Notes: generated from the sequence alone by a model not told the origin. DNA of 64,000 nucleotides from Populus alba (GCF_005239225.2 NC_133288.1:10670169-10734168); one strand, 5' to 3'. Shown: positions 1 to 12,915, counted from the first letter of the stretch. Numbers and translations: made by a program.

Positions 1-62
1 TGGTTTGCTATTGTGTGTACCTCTATTGATACTTGACATCATCGCCTAGTTTTTCCTAGTTT

Positions 63-545
63 ATGTGTTTTGATTTCTTAGCATTAAATGAAAAGATTGT
101 TTGTAACTCTCAATGTTTTAATTTTCAGTTTCAAGCTTGTTCATTAAGAATATCATTAAGACCTACAAGTTCCAAAACCTCATCTCCTCTTGAATTAATT
201 TTTAGTGATGTTTGGGGATCTGCTCTCATGATTGCTTCTAATGGTTATTGTTATTTTGTTATTTTTAAGGATGTGTATATGAAATATATATGGTTTTTTT
301 CTCTTGTTGCCAAATCTAATGTCTTCACTGTTTTTCACCAATTCCAAGTTTTATTTGAAAAGTAATTCTCTAGCAAAATTAAATTTGTCCAAACATACTA
401 GGGTAGTGAATATAAAAATTTAAATAACTTTTTCGAACAATTAGTATTCATTATCGTTTCATTTGTCAACATACTCATGAACAAAATGGCATAATTGAAC
501 GTTGACATAGACATATTGTTGAAACTAATTCTTACTCTTCTCGGT
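63..545 (+). pseudogene. Ty1/Copia integrase fragment, decayed
   Basis: The translation carries the C-terminal half of a Copia integrase core: a 'SSPLELIFSDVWG' segment, then 'YFVIFKDVYMKYIWF', then 'KSNVF'. This order (first catalytic Asp in SDVWG, then the YxVxFxD and KYIWFYPL blocks) is typical of Copia elements. The frame stops at 365. Continuing homology (a VQT.GSEYKNL-like block, then an NGI/ER-like region) runs on to about 545 with stops and shifts. No LTR, RT or gag is attached, so this is an orphan fragment, possibly running off the left edge of the window. It is non-functional. Confidence 0.75.
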
Positions 546-892
546 CAATGTAAAGCACCCCTAAAATTTTAAGGATTGATGTCAATTGTTTTAAAATTAT
601 TAAAAATTAAATTAAAACTTAAAAAATTAGGATAATTAAAGGAAATCAAAAGGATAAATTTAGGACAACACATAGTAAAGATAACCTTTTGTAAGGAAAG
701 ATGTTGTAAGGTGATGTCATTCATCCCTAAGCATAAGTAACCTCCTTACTTTAATATTGGCCATTTATCCCACTTCCCTCCACATTTAATCAAGTGGTCC
801 TGCTAGAGACATGAACAGTCATAGATAATTATGTGATGATATCCTTCCGACGAGATAAGAGAATTTCTGCTCTTATTTATTATTTTAGATCG

Positions 893-1180
893 TATAGAGT
901 TGACGAATGAAGCGGATTCATTAAAAATTCACAGACGAAAAAATGGAAAAAAAAAAAAAGCATTCATTCCCCTTCTATATCTTACATCTATAGTATTTTT
1001 GCCCTGGTGGGTCTCTTTTTCATTTAATAAAAGTCTGGGATCTTGGATTATTAATTGGTGGAATACTAGTAAATCCGAAACTTTTTTAAATGATATTCAA
1101 GAAAAGAGTATTCTAGAAAAAATTATAGAATTTGAGGAACTCTTCCTGTTGGATGAAATGATAAAGGAATACCCCGAAAG
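893..1180 (+). pseudogene. cemA: Nuclear insertion of chloroplast cemA (5' part)
   Basis: The translation '[19 protein letters not shown]', followed by '[15 protein letters not shown]' and '[11 protein letters not shown]', matches the N-terminal ~85 residues of the plastid-encoded inner-envelope protein CemA (ycf10). The residues just upstream look like the plastid spacer before cemA. Homology stops abruptly after the IKEYPE block; the remaining ~2/3 of the protein, including most membrane helices, is absent. The start codon region has an A-run (ATGGAAAAAAA). This is a nuclear plastid DNA fragment (NUPT), not a working gene. The sequence from 1181 to 1283 stays open but I cannot assign it; it may be a second organelle piece. 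Confidence 0.85.
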
Positions 1181-1283
1181 ATCAATGCACATTTTAGCAT
1201 CCCTAGTTTTTTTTAATAACTATGTGATAGCTCTTCATTTTCCACTATATATATTTCTCCATACCAATTTCAAGAAGTCTTGA

Positions 1284-2250
1284 TCGACATCACGATATTG
1301 TTTTCATATCAAAATATATTTTTGTTATTGTTTTCATGATATTGTTTCAATATATTTTTTTTCATATCAAAATAATAGCTTTGTTTTTTATCTTTATGTT
1401 TAATACGTTTGAAAAAAAACAAAAAAAAAAAAACAAAGACACCGTGCACTTTAACCATGGCTTATAATAGAATCATGAGGGGGCAAGGTTATTGTCTGGG
1501 TATTTCATTAGTTACTCGAACGTGGACGCAAGAAAACTAAAGAAGAGGACAGATTTGATTAGGTATCGTAAAATATCATGCATAAAGGCGTACATGTGCG
1601 TGTGTGTATAGGTGCAATGGTAGTTATATTAGAAATAAAAAGGAAGAGACACGTGCGTGGAGCTGGGTTTGGCACGTGAGGGGCAGATGAGAAAATTATT
1701 AGATTTTTCAATGATGAGGAGGAAGAGGAAGTGGGGCTGTCAAGCGTGTGAGGGGAGGGTGGGATTCACGTGACTACGAACACAAAAGACAACAGATGGG
1801 ATACAAGGAGAAGGTTAGGCTGTCAAACATCAATCCTGTTTGCAGTTGTCAAAAAAAAAAAGGTGTTTCTTTCTTCTTTATTTTTTTCATCTTCCTATTT
1901 CAATTTGGTGTTAGCATACCAAAAGATCTCTTAAAGGCTTTGGGAGAAAGACCACAACCATTCCTTCTTTCTTTTATTTCCCATGGTTCTTCTTGCTTTC
2001 CAAGATACTTTTCGGTGAATAGTTTCCAGTAATGCCATATCTTACGTGCGTCAAATAAAAGAAAAAGGATTAATTGATCTTTTCTTTACCTTACATATTC
2101 TCAGCGTGAGTTTCAAACCTAAATTTCATCTATATAATTATAAGACATTACAAAGTATTCTAAGCAAGTTTTTTTATTAATATTCATCAAGCTTTCTTCG
2201 AATTCACATTGTTTTAGCGCATAAATATGCATATATTAGACCAAATGTTA
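1284..2250. other. Intergenic DNA, no recognised gene
   Basis: There are simple A/T stretches at 1320-1430. A GC-richer block around 1440-1800 contains three CACGTG hexamers, listed separately. A 94-codon open frame at 1748-2032 (+) has low-complexity Phe/Lys composition and no recognisable domain, so I do not call it. Confidence 0.5.
1650..1772. promoter_or_regulatory. Cluster of three G-box (CACGTG) motifs
   Basis: CACGTG occurs at 1650-1655, 1673-1678 and 1767-1772, all within 123 bp in otherwise AT-rich DNA. G-boxes are binding sites for bZIP and bHLH factors. No gene start follows within the next kilobase, so this could be a promoter remnant or chance. Functional assignment is speculative. 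Confidence 0.25.
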
Positions 2251-3411
2251 ATGTACATGATAAAGCATACATAAAAAAAAAAAAAAAACAACAAATATGA
2301 AAAAGAGTGAATGGAATTGTATATATCAAAGGTTTGAGAGTTTTTAAATGTCCTCCATCTAGATTTCAAATATACAAAAAAATCAAGCTGTAATTTTGGA
2401 TGGAATCGGGAAACTAATTGTATCTCATTTTACCCAAAACTAGAGAGACAAAGCAAATTTAAGGTTAAGTTACATGATTATTGGATGAATCTACATAAAA
2501 ATTAAGTTGAAAGACATAGTTAGTTTCTTAATAAGCTAATTTGATTTAAATCATAGGCCAAATTAAAGTTTAATTATGTTTAAGAATTAATTGGGGTCTC
2601 ATTTTACCCTAAAATGACGTTGTTTTGAAGGGAAAAAAGGGACTATGCGATACGTCGTTTGGTGACTTTTCATCTTCTTCAAATTGCCTAAAAAACCTAC
2701 TTTAGTGGTCTTCTTTCCAAGCCATTTAATACTTCATTTCTCCACCAAATTTGACAAAAATTGCACGTAAATGATGGCTTGACATTTTACTACACCCTAG
2801 TATGGTCCTTTCTGGCCATTTGACTCCACAACAACCAAGGCGCTGCCCTAAAATGGTTAACCCAACCAGCCTTCAATTATTAAAATTTGATAGTCCATGA
2901 TATCCACTTTGAACTAACGATGGAGATCTTTCCGGGTTGAATCAAGAATCAAGATCTGACATCATTAAAGACAAAATATCTCTATTCCACTCTCTATAAA
3001 TAGGGGTGGATTTCATTGAGGAGAAATTAAGGTGTGAAGTTGGCAAAAGAATAATCTCTTCCTCGATTTTCTTTTCTTTTCCTCTGCCAACCTCCATTTC
3101 CTCCTCCTTTGATTCACCTCCAACAACACCACCTCTGGCCACAATGCATAACCTTCCTTGCAACAATAAGAACGTCACTAACCACTTTGTCGGCCAGTAA
3201 GCCTTTACCCTTGTCTGTTTGTTCTTCTTTTTCACCCCCTGCTAGCCATTGCATGCAAAACTTGCATGTAGTTGTGACTTAATTAATTTGCATTATGGGT
3301 TGGACCCATTCCAACCTAGCCCATAATGGTTGGGCCAGGTCCAACCTAGGGAAAAAAAAGAGGGCCAAGTCCATTACGCCACTAGTCAGCCTAACCCTAC
3401 TGGGTCCAGCC

Positions 3412-3443
<32 letters not shown>

Positions 3444-5165
3444 TATCATTAAAAGATTTTTCAAAAAAATTGAAGGTTTATTGCTTTATCTTTCCATCAA
3501 ATTTGACAAAATTTGCACGTAAATAATGGTCTGACATCTGACTACACCCCAGTGTGGTTCGTTCTAGCCAACTGATGCCATAGTGGTTGTAGCACCACCC
3601 CAAAGTAGCCAACCTAACTAGTCAATTTCTACAACAAATCTGACAGCTCATGATAGCCATTTTGAACCAACGCTTAGGATATTTTCAAGTGAAATCAAAA
3701 GCCAAGATTTGGCACCATATGAGACAAAGTGTCCCTCCTCCACCCCTTATAAATAAGGGTGGATTTCTTGATCTGAGGAAGGAGAAATCAAAAGCCAAAG
3801 TTGAGAAAAAATTATCCCTCTGCCTAATTTTTCTTTCCCCTCTCTCGGCCACTAGTTTGGTTAGTTCCTTCGTTATGCCTCAGTCATCATTATCGCCGCC
3901 ACTTATTGAACCTCCTTGCAACACCAGGAATGCCACCAGCCTTTCTTCTCCCCCGTCCAGGAAAGCTACCCACTTTTTTTTCTCCCCCAAGTCCTCCCCT
4001 CTAACCACTGTATGTAGTAGCCAAAATTCAACATTTGATTAGAGCTAGACCCGTTCCACCCCAACCTATAATGGTTGGTCTGGGTCCAGCCTGGCAAAAA
4101 CAAAAAAACAGAGAAGGGTTTGTTGGGCTGCTATTGACCCAACCAATTGGGTTTGGGCTGGACTCGTTTTAGCTCAGCCCGAATAGCTTGGTTGGGCCCA
4201 GCCCAATATAACAACAACAACAACAACAACAATAATATAGAAAAAAATTCCAAAAAAATCTAAGGGTTATTTCAAAAAAAATTTAATTTTGTCACATGTT
4301 TTCTAACAATTTTGCATAATATCAGGTTGTATATTTAAACTGCAAAACACATATCCAGTATTAAAATACTTGTTTTTCTCTGAAACATTTATAAATTTTT
4401 AAAATACTTTTTTTTCTTTGAAATGCTTATAAATTTTTTTTTAAAATTTAAAAAAATCTCAAAAAATTTTGAAATTAATTTCCTCTTTCAAGAATAAAAA
4501 AAAAAAACAAAATGATATTTTGTTTTCATGTTTACGGTGAAATCCTAAATGTTTTCCATGCATGTTTTTCATTAAATTTTTTTTTCATCTTTGTCATGTT
4601 TTAAAAATGCAAAAATGGATATCATAATTAGTTTATGATTATCCATTAGAATTTGACAAAAATATCAAAAACCCTTCACCAATCATTTTGTTCATTTTAA
4701 AATAGAGTTTAGATGTAGATTTTAATATGTGGGGGTGTAAAACTATATAGAAGAATATACCCTCAGATATTGAAGATACAATGTGCAAAATAAATGTGAT
4801 GTTAAAATTTGAATTTTAAAATGGTTAGGATTAAACCTGATAAGGTAGAGACTTCCTCACGAAGCGAGATTTGCAATAAACCTTAGAAAATGACCAACAA
4901 ATAGAAACTTGAGCTAGAAAAACAATCAAACAATAATGCAACCCACCTCAAGTAGGGTGCACTGGAAGTGATACGTCTTCCCCTTGCATAACCAGTCCCT
5001 TACCAAACTCTTAAGACCATTTGGTTTCCAAGCTATCTTAATACTGATTGGTGACTTATGAACCTTATAATCATAATTTTATGATTAAACTCAAAACTTT
5101 CTTTTCCAACAAAATACCTTTTATAAGGCATTTTAAAGCACGTCATTCAACGTCGCCCTGTGACA
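2250..5165 (+). repeat. Long degenerate Gypsy LTR (+ orientation)
   Basis: The right boundary is supported. It ends in TGACA at 5161-5165, followed at once by a primer-binding-like stretch with 'ATCCACTAGGGA'. The same order (LTR end, PBS, ~600 bp, gag) occurs in antisense at 56276-55690. Inside are two TATAAATA boxes (about 2995 and 3749) on duplicated segments. A stretch at 4960-5060 resembles the 3' parts of the LTRs at 9.4, 37.2 and 49.9 kb ('ACCAGTCCC.TACCAAA' style). The left boundary is not seen; 2250 is an estimate from where LTR-like repeats begin. Confidence 0.5.
2736..4245 (+). repeat. Tandem duplication (~755 bp unit) inside the LTR
   Basis: Two diverged direct copies, about 2736-3460 and 3491-4245, share the same landmarks in the same order. 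These are a 'CAAATTTGACAAAA.TTGCACG' start, a TATAAATA box followed by GGGTGGATTTC, a Ser/Thr/Pro-rich short open frame, a pyrimidine/GGTCCA block, and a trinucleotide microsatellite (TAA in copy 1, CAA in copy 2). Each copy therefore carries its own core promoter. The two short reading frames (64 and ~130 codons) are low-complexity leader sequence, not recognised genes. Confidence 0.7.
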
Positions 5166-5190
5166 AGATGACGAATCCACTAGGGAACAC
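5166..5190 (+). promoter_or_regulatory. Gypsy primer-binding-site region
   Basis: Directly after the LTR end comes 'GATGACGAATCCACTAGGGA', close to the GATGGCGACTCCACTGGGGA stretch that follows LTRs in many plant Gypsy elements. The antisense copy at 56253-56275 is closer to that form (GCGACTCCACTAGGGA). It marks where tRNA-primed reverse transcription would have begun. Confidence 0.5.
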
Positions 5191-5785
5191 CTTGTCTTGT
5201 TGGACTAAATTTTACTTATTTGATTATTTGTCTGTTTGTTTTGGTTGTTTAAATTTAGCTCGTATTTTTACTCCATATTCATACATAAGTATGTTAGGTA
5301 TGTGTTAATGCCTTCATGCATTTTATTTTTTATAAATAAGCTCAATTCTAGGTTTGGTGGGGAGTAGCAATTTGCCTCATGACTTTTAGCTTGGATTTAG
5401 ATTCGTGAAACATCCATCTATAAATTAAGTGTTTACTTAGTAATGGTGATCACATTGTGCCCCAACCATTCCTTGTAAACCCCTATACTGCCTTTACGTA
5501 AGGTGGTCACTAAGCAATTTATAAACTTTTTTTAGACCAGGTAGAAAGCCTAACCCATGTAATGGTCTAAAACCTTTCCTTAAGGTATAGACTACCTAAT
5601 AATTCATTTGCCATGACTTTCTAAAAAAAAAAAATCTTAGATGATCAAACTATGAGTTTTCACCATACATACCCTTTGTGCATCCATATGCATACATCCA
5701 TTCATTGTAAATAACATACATACATGCATCAGGTTGAAATATAGGTTTCCAAATAGTCTATAACACCCGACTACGACTAAGAAAC

Positions 5786-7323
5786 ATGGAAAACAAAGAG
5801 CGTGCTCACTGTGATGCTTATTTTCAAGAAGAGTTAGAGTCTTTGAAAGTTAGCGTGGCTAGCCTCACTAGCTTACTCGAGCAAGCACTTAGAAATGCCT
5901 CTGATGAAAGTCCTTCCGACTGACCTATCTCCTTTGTTCAGACCCCAACAACAACTCAGCCTGGAGAAAGAATAGGCGAACATAGTTAAGAGCCCTAACA
6001 CAATCCAACATTTATACGGTCAGCAACATTAATGCCAGCCTCTACAATTATGGATGCATTTTCCAACGAGTCCCACAAGACTAAGTAATCTGATGACATT
6101 GATCAAGATAAGATGACAGTACTGAAAGCCAAAATCAGGGTTATTGAAGAGATAGACTTGTATGACCCGATACAGGCTATAGAGATGTTTTTGGTTTCAA
6201 ATATGGTGGTGAAAAATAAATTTTATGTTCCTAAATTCATCAAGTACACTAGAACACAAATCCCTATGACTCATCTCAAATCCCAATATAATAAAATGTT
6301 AGAAGTAGTAAATAATAAAAAACTACTAATGCATTTTTTTTTTAGGATAATTTAAGTAGGGCAGCGTTAAATTGGTACTTGAGGCTAGACAACACAAAAA
6401 TATAGAGATGGAAAGATCTGGTAGATGCAATTGTAAAGCAGTACAAGTACAACATGGGCATTTCTCTCGGTAGAACCAACTTGTCCAATCTAGATAAAAA
6501 GGATAAAGAAAGTATAAGGGAGTACACTCAAAGATGGAAAGATCTAACTGCATAGGTGCATCTCCCACTTTTAGACAAAGAAATAATCACTCAATTTGCC
6601 AACGCACTCAATAAGTCATTAACGTTGTAGCAGTAACTGAAATCATACTACGAGCATGTGATGAGTATTTTGGTTTAATAATTCATTAACGTTGTAGCAG
6701 TAACTGAAATCATAAAGCAAGGAATCATAAGTGATAGAATTTCCATGCTTACCAAGAAAAAAGGCTTTAAATGGAAAAGGAAGGAGATCGACTATGTTGA
6801 AGGTGACTACATGGGTAGGAAAAACCAATTCCAAAACTACCATACCCTGCCCCAAATTGCTAGCATAAAATTCAACCCTTCATTTCCTGCTAGAAAATGT
6901 GATCCTTAAATCAAAAACCAAACTAAGAATTTTTAAAAAGTCCAAGATCAACTACCTTCATTGCCGCTACCCTTAAATGAAATGTACAAGAAGCTACTAA
7001 CATCGGGCATGTAACTCCAGAACCACTCGCGCCTCTACAGCCACCTTACCCCAACTGGTATAAGCGAGACCTCACCTATGAAGCACCATGTTGGTGTTGC
7101 AGGACATAACATTCATACTTGTAGTGCCTTTAAGAAGAGGCTCATGCAATTTATTAAAGTTAGGTGGATAGGATTCGAAGAAACTCTAAACGTAAGTCCA
7201 AACCCTCTATCCAATCATGCTTTAAGTGATGGATCAGTAAATGCACTAGAGGTGGAATGCCTGAGAAAATTAAAAGCACTGATGGTAAGAGCAGGGTGCG
7301 AAGAAAGAAAAATGAATTCTTGA
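5786..7323 (+). pseudogene. Ty3/Gypsy gag, decayed
   Basis: It starts with an ATG giving 'MENKERAHCDAYFQEELE' and a coiled-coil-like leader 'SLTSLLEQALRN'. The capsid region follows ('IDLYDPIQAIEMFLVSNMVV', then 'KFIKYTRTQIPMTHLKSQYN', then a W.(I/L)RLDNTK block). It ends with a zinc-knuckle-like segment 'HVGVAGHNIHTCSAFKKRL'. Several stops and frameshifts (for example at 5921, 6353 and 6555) break the frame. An antisense relative with the same modules lies at 54957-55692. No protease or RT of this element is recognisable downstream. Non-functional. Confidence 0.8.
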
Positions 7324-8589
7324 GCGATTCATATTTAAAGGGGTATATATAAAGGTTGAAGTTCTACCATAGTTTTTTATCCACACCATCAATAAAATCC
7401 CTACAAGTGTAATAGAATGGGAAGAAAGAGCCTGCCTCTATTATTGCTTTTTATTTGATCATGTCTGTTTTGACATGTTTTAGTTTTGTCGGCAACTTGG
7501 CTTATAATGCCACAAGACCTTTTTTCTCAAATGAGCCCTTCCTTTTAATAAGATCATGTGTTTTCTTGTGTTCATGATGTGCCTTTATTTTTATTGTTGT
7601 TTCATACAAATAACACACCTACACGAGCCCACTATTTACTCATAAAACCACCACACCAAGAATTCTTTGGAGTGTTTCCCTTTCCTCCAAAAACTACACA
7701 AGATCCCATGTTTTTACAAGGATTTTTGGGAAATCGAGGTCTTAGTATAGAAACAAAAATCAAATTGGTGTTTGTTCTAACAAACGAGTTCAAAAAATTC
7801 AAGTGATCTCTTAAAAAGGTGACCATGAATCTAAAAAAAAAAATAAAGAGTAACCCAAACACCATAAGATGACTTCAAAACTAAGTTTTAGCTGTATGAA
7901 TAATGAGAACCCATTTTGCATATTCATATATGAAGAAAGAAAAGCTTACTGATTCTGAATGTAAGCATTTGAAATGAGGAAAAATCATCTTTGATAGTCT
8001 TTTCACAATACTAAAAAAATCATTTGCAATCCCTTTTTGAGCTTAATACCTTTTTTTCTTGAAAATTAACATTAGCTAGAATCACACCCTACACCGAGGA
8101 GCAAGTGTGAGAGATGTACAAAAAATCATCAATGATTAAAAGTGCCCAAACAAAGCTGGGGGTATGAAAGAATCCAAAGGATCCAAAAGATTTGAGCATG
8201 CCACAAAAAATAACTAATATGATGATGCTCAAAACCAAATGAAGCAAACAAAGAGAAAGAGCCTAAGCTCGACACTAAGGGGCACAATGGACCATTTTGT
8301 AAATCAAGTCAAATGAAAAAAAAAAAGTTATGAAAACAAGCACCGGTGATTCTTAATCTTGAAATCCCTTAAACACCTTTTAAGCTTACAAATATCCTTT
8401 TTCTTTATAGTCAAAGCCTATGTTATCAAGCCCTTTCTGATCAAAGACAGGTAATCTGGATCAATAGGTAATGTTTTTCAATGTGAAACAACCTCTATTA
8501 TTCATACAAATAAAAGGAATGCTTTGAAACTTAGTCATCTAAAACCCTCAAATTGAAACTTGAACCTTTTTTTACCAATAAAATGTCAC

Positions 8590-8655
<66 letters not shown>

Positions 8656-9290
8656 TTCTAGCAAAAAACTAGTCGTTTTATAACCATTATTATTCCTTTG
8701 ACAACTAAAATAATCAACTGGTTTAGATTGGTCAAGCTAATCGGTCAATTCATTCCTGTAGATTCCTAGGTGTTCATCCCTTATGAACAAACAGTCGACC
8801 GATTCACTTGGTATGGTCAAACAGTCAACAAGTTCACTTGGTATGGCCAAGTGGCCAATTAGTTTATTTGGTATGGCCAAGCAGTCGACTGGCTCAATTT
8901 AAAATCTAATTTTAATAGTTTTAAGCCTGGTGAATCTCAAACCGACTAAATACATATCAATTCTATAATGCATGCAATGTGAAGTATGTAAATTCATTTT
9001 AATTTGTGTTATCAAATAAGATATAAAGATTTACATAAGAAGCACTAAAATGAATCCTTCAAAACTAAGTCTTCAATTGCTTTGTATCTTGGACTTGCTG
9101 ATTTATTTCTTTATTTAATTCTCCATGCTTGTTGATGATCTTCGTATAAACTTGTTTAAATTTAATCTCAACCAATCATATCAATAGTTCAAATTCAGCA
9201 ATAAATTTGTTGATGATTTTCATTTATTTGTTATCATTAAATATATAAATATTATGTGACCTACAGGTCAACAAATTCAGCAATAAAGGG
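7324..9290 (+). other. Retrotransposon-derived noncoding remnant
   Basis: No coding domain is recognised. A purine tract 'AAAGCTGGGGGTATG' near 8150 looks like the polypurine tract found near the 3' end of Gypsy elements (compare 63155). A short open frame at 7558-7806 has no recognisable domain. 8700-8900 contains short repeats of a GGTATGGCCAAG(C/T)(G/A)GTC type. This is probably the collapsed 3' part of the element starting at about 2250. Confidence 0.4.
8593..8654. repeat. (TA)n microsatellite
   Basis: About 60 bp of nearly uninterrupted TA dinucleotides with one phase slip near 8626. Confidence 0.95.
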
Positions 9291-9299
9291 CTTGATAAT

Positions 9300-11500
9300 G
9301 AAGGTGAAAAGTTTTGAATATTAAGAGTGTCATAAGTGGTGTGGCGTCACAGCGATCATCCTCCTGTAATATCCAAATGTATATATGTATATGGTGTGGG
9401 GAAAATGGACAAGACAAGGAATTTTGTCTCTTTTTGGTGGAAAGAGGGAATGAGAGTCGCCTCCTAGTATTGGTCACTAGAAACCCTAACTAGTCTCAAA
9501 GATCGGGCACGGGGACTAATTATATAGAGGAAAGGTATTAACACTCCTAATATGCAATACCTAAGGTAAGTAACATTGTTTAATTGTCTAATATAAGCTA
9601 AGGTATTGTCATGTTTTTTAATTGTTGGTCTGTCTAAGGTTTAAAAAAAATATTTCTCAGTAAGGAAGTAAAAACCTAACCGTTCCGATGTCTATATAAA
9701 AAAGAACTACCTTTCAATTTAATAGCAGGAATACGTCTTATGATATAAGTTTCTAATCCCAGATATTAAAAGAAAACAAAATATTTTTTGGTATTTTTGA
9801 AATATAGGTAAGTTTGCATGGCTTTAATAAATTGGTTATTAAAGCTCAAAATGAATGCTAATACATACTTTTTTTAACTTTTTTTTTATATAAAAATACG
9901 ATATTAATTTTCAATATTTTTTAGAGACTTGACCGTATACATGAAAACAATTTTTTTTTTCATATATTTTTTGAAATATTTTGAAGAAAACCGAGTATTT
10001 TCATACTAGATTTGTATCTTTATAGTATAAAAGATATAAACCAATATTAATCAATTGTGGTAGAAAATTTTGCAAGAAAATCACAAAATTTTTAAAGGAT
10101 TTTTGAAAATTTTTTAGTTTTTTAGTTTTTTTATTTAATATATAATATAATATTAATATACCATTATTATATTATTATTATAATATATTGGGTTGGGCCT
10201 GACCCAATTATATGGGCTAAGCCCACCCGGGTTAGGCCAAGATCGACCTAAAAAGAAATTGGGCTGAAGTTGGCCTAAAAGAGTTAGGCCAATATCGGTC
10301 TGAAATAGGGTTAGGTTGATGTTGGCCCAACAAGACTACTTCAAAGGGGACTGGGCCAAACCTGGCCAAGACGTTTTGGTTTAGGCCAGAACTTGTCCGA
10401 CCTAGAAACAATGGGTTCTCCACTATTCACATGCAACCATTGTTCACTTGTAGGAATAGTGGAGTTAGAGAATAAGAACAAGAGAAGAAAAAGAAGAGGG
10501 GGGAGCTGATTTGGCAGTGGCTCATGGTGATGCTGGTGGCAACAACAAGAATGAATGGCGGTGGTTCGCGGTTGTGATGCTGCTAACGACAAGAGAAACA
10601 TAGAGAGAGGTTACTTTTCTTCAATCCTTTTATGTTTTTTGTCTACTATGTTTCCTTTCCTTTTCTTTCTTGTTCCTCTCTATTTTTTATATTTTTCTCG
10701 TTTGTTTTCCTTTGCTTTTCTTTCTCTGTTTTTCCTATTTTTTGTGTTGTTTTATTTAAAATAAAAAGGTGCGAAAAAGTGTCAATTTCCAAATCAATCC
10801 TCATTTGAACTTTGATTTTAAGAATCAATTCAATTACATCCTTGCCAAATTCAAATATCAACCCTGAAGTTGGTCGTCTTTTCCATTTTGTTTCTTATTT
10901 TGAATTTGTGCATTTTGACCCTCAATTGATCAACAAACTTCTAATTTTTTCAATTTTGCCTCTGATTCAATCAATTTCAGCCCTTATATTTACATCTTTT
11001 CTAGTTTAGTCCTTAATTGGTTTTGTATTTTTTCAATCAAGTCCTTAATTTACCATCAAACTTCAATATTCATTCAATTAACCCCTGATTTGAACAAATT
11101 AACTCTTAAAAAATTTTAATCCGACCCTTAAACTTTAATTTCTTCCAATTAAAACCTAAATTGACTTAAAAATCATTTTTTCTTACAATCAAACCCTTCA
11201 TAAACTCAATTAATCTTTCAACAAAATCTAATTGAGTCTTTAAACATCTAATTTTGGACTTTCTTCATTAAATTGAATTTTGTTTGTCTATATGGCCTTT
11301 ATCAATAAAAAATATAATGTCAAATTTTAATTTTTATATTTTTGAACTTCCTCAACCAATCTTTAGCTATTTTCTAAGTGCCCTTGTGTGCTCTTCTCAC
11401 TACTATATATTTTTTATTTTCTTCCGACAATTTTTTTGTCTTTCTTTTTTGAGTGGAGACTTAAAAATAGATAATAACAAAAAGAATTCAAACAGAGGTA
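9300..11500 (-). repeat. Degenerate LTR, antisense orientation
   Basis: The left part (9400-9560) has the block 'GAGTCGCCTCCTAGTATT', then CACTAGAAACCCTAACTAG, then a GATCGGGCACGGGGACTA block. The same block occurs at 49870-49960 and, reverse-complemented, at 37240-37320. There it lies just inside the LTR end, so here the LTR reads on the minus strand. The interior holds TTGGGCC-rich repeats (10190-10400) and degenerate repeats built on CAATT..CCTTGA/TTTGA (10780-11280). No coding domain. Confidence 0.5.
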
Positions 11501-12915
11501 GAGATTGTTAAATATGTGGTTTGAGTTCGACAAATCCTTATTGTATAACTAATTTATATTGAACAAAGGAAACCTTAGGATCAATTTTCTCAAACAAAAT
11601 CAACGTAATAGGATTAAGATTGTGATTATTTCGTTATCCATTAGGATTAAGATAAATTTCCTTATAAATATATATTTCAATTCATTTTTATGGATTTTTG
11701 AAGGAGCAATTTATTGTGTAATATTAGCTTTGGGAGTATTTTAGACTATGATTTGAGAGTTCTTCAAATTTAACTGGTTCTAATTCTTGTTATATTTCTC
11801 TTTTTACTTATGGACATAGGCATAACACATAAAGTATTTGTATTATTTGATTATTTTTTTCTATTTATTGGTATATCCTCTATATTTATATGTGTGATAT
11901 GTAATTAATTAAAGAGGTTTGAAATTGTCCTCTTAATTTGTGAAATATGCATAAAAACTATTTGAGAGGTTTAACTCTTAATTTGTTTTCTTATAACAGT
12001 ATTTTTATCATCTTACAAATGTTATTCTAATGTCTTCTATATATGTGTAGAAATTACGGACAAAACTATAGCACTAAAAGAGTTAAATGTTAATGAAGAA
12101 TCTTGAATAAAGGAATTAATCGTTTCAGAAAACTACATAGATAATCAACGTAGCACTCTCCATAACCAAAAAAAATAATTATCATATAATGTCGATGTAG
12201 TAATTTGCATCCATATATATTATGAAGTTGGAAAAGGAGCCTACCAACTTCGTAAGCAATAAAAATCCTTCTCATGTATCTCTAATTTCTTATACTGCCT
12301 TCTAAGTATTTTTGGTCTGCAAAATTGATTATGTTTTTAGGTTCGAGAGAAGAGGAAAGAAAAAAAATGATAACAAATCCCAACAAAAAGTCTATGATAT
12401 GGCAACACATCAATCAAAAGCAATCTCACTTGGCAAAGCGGCATGCTAGCCAACCTGTTTATCTCTTTGTAGATAACAAAATTGAAAAAGATTCACAACC
12501 TTTCATCCTCAAAATGTAAATCTGAAGGAAAATGCCCCGCGATCTCAAATAAGGGACTGGAGATCCATGAAAACTGTTTGATCCATGAAAACTAGCTTTT
12601 CTGTATGGATTTTCAAATTAAGTTTCAAGCTAGTAGTACGTCTTTCTCATTTCTTTGTGATTTAAAATGAACTAACAAAGATAGATTCGAGTTGATGGAA
12701 ACAAATGTCTTTCAGTCGCTAGCTTGTCATGATTAAAACTTGTGCAAGATAATCCACTTGGGTAGTCGAGATATTCTAGATAAGCACATTTGATATTGTC
12801 ATAATCAACATTCATTTACCACACGGGATTAAAGTATTATTTTCTTTGATAAAGAGGGATATGATTAGCTTATAGTTAAATTTATAATCACAATGCTTAT
12901 GTTTTATTTAAGATT

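Noticed and set aside
7558..7865. Opposed open frames of 82 and 77 codons as small genes
   Set aside because: They lie within retrotransposon-derived sequence, overlap antisense to one another and show no recognisable domain.
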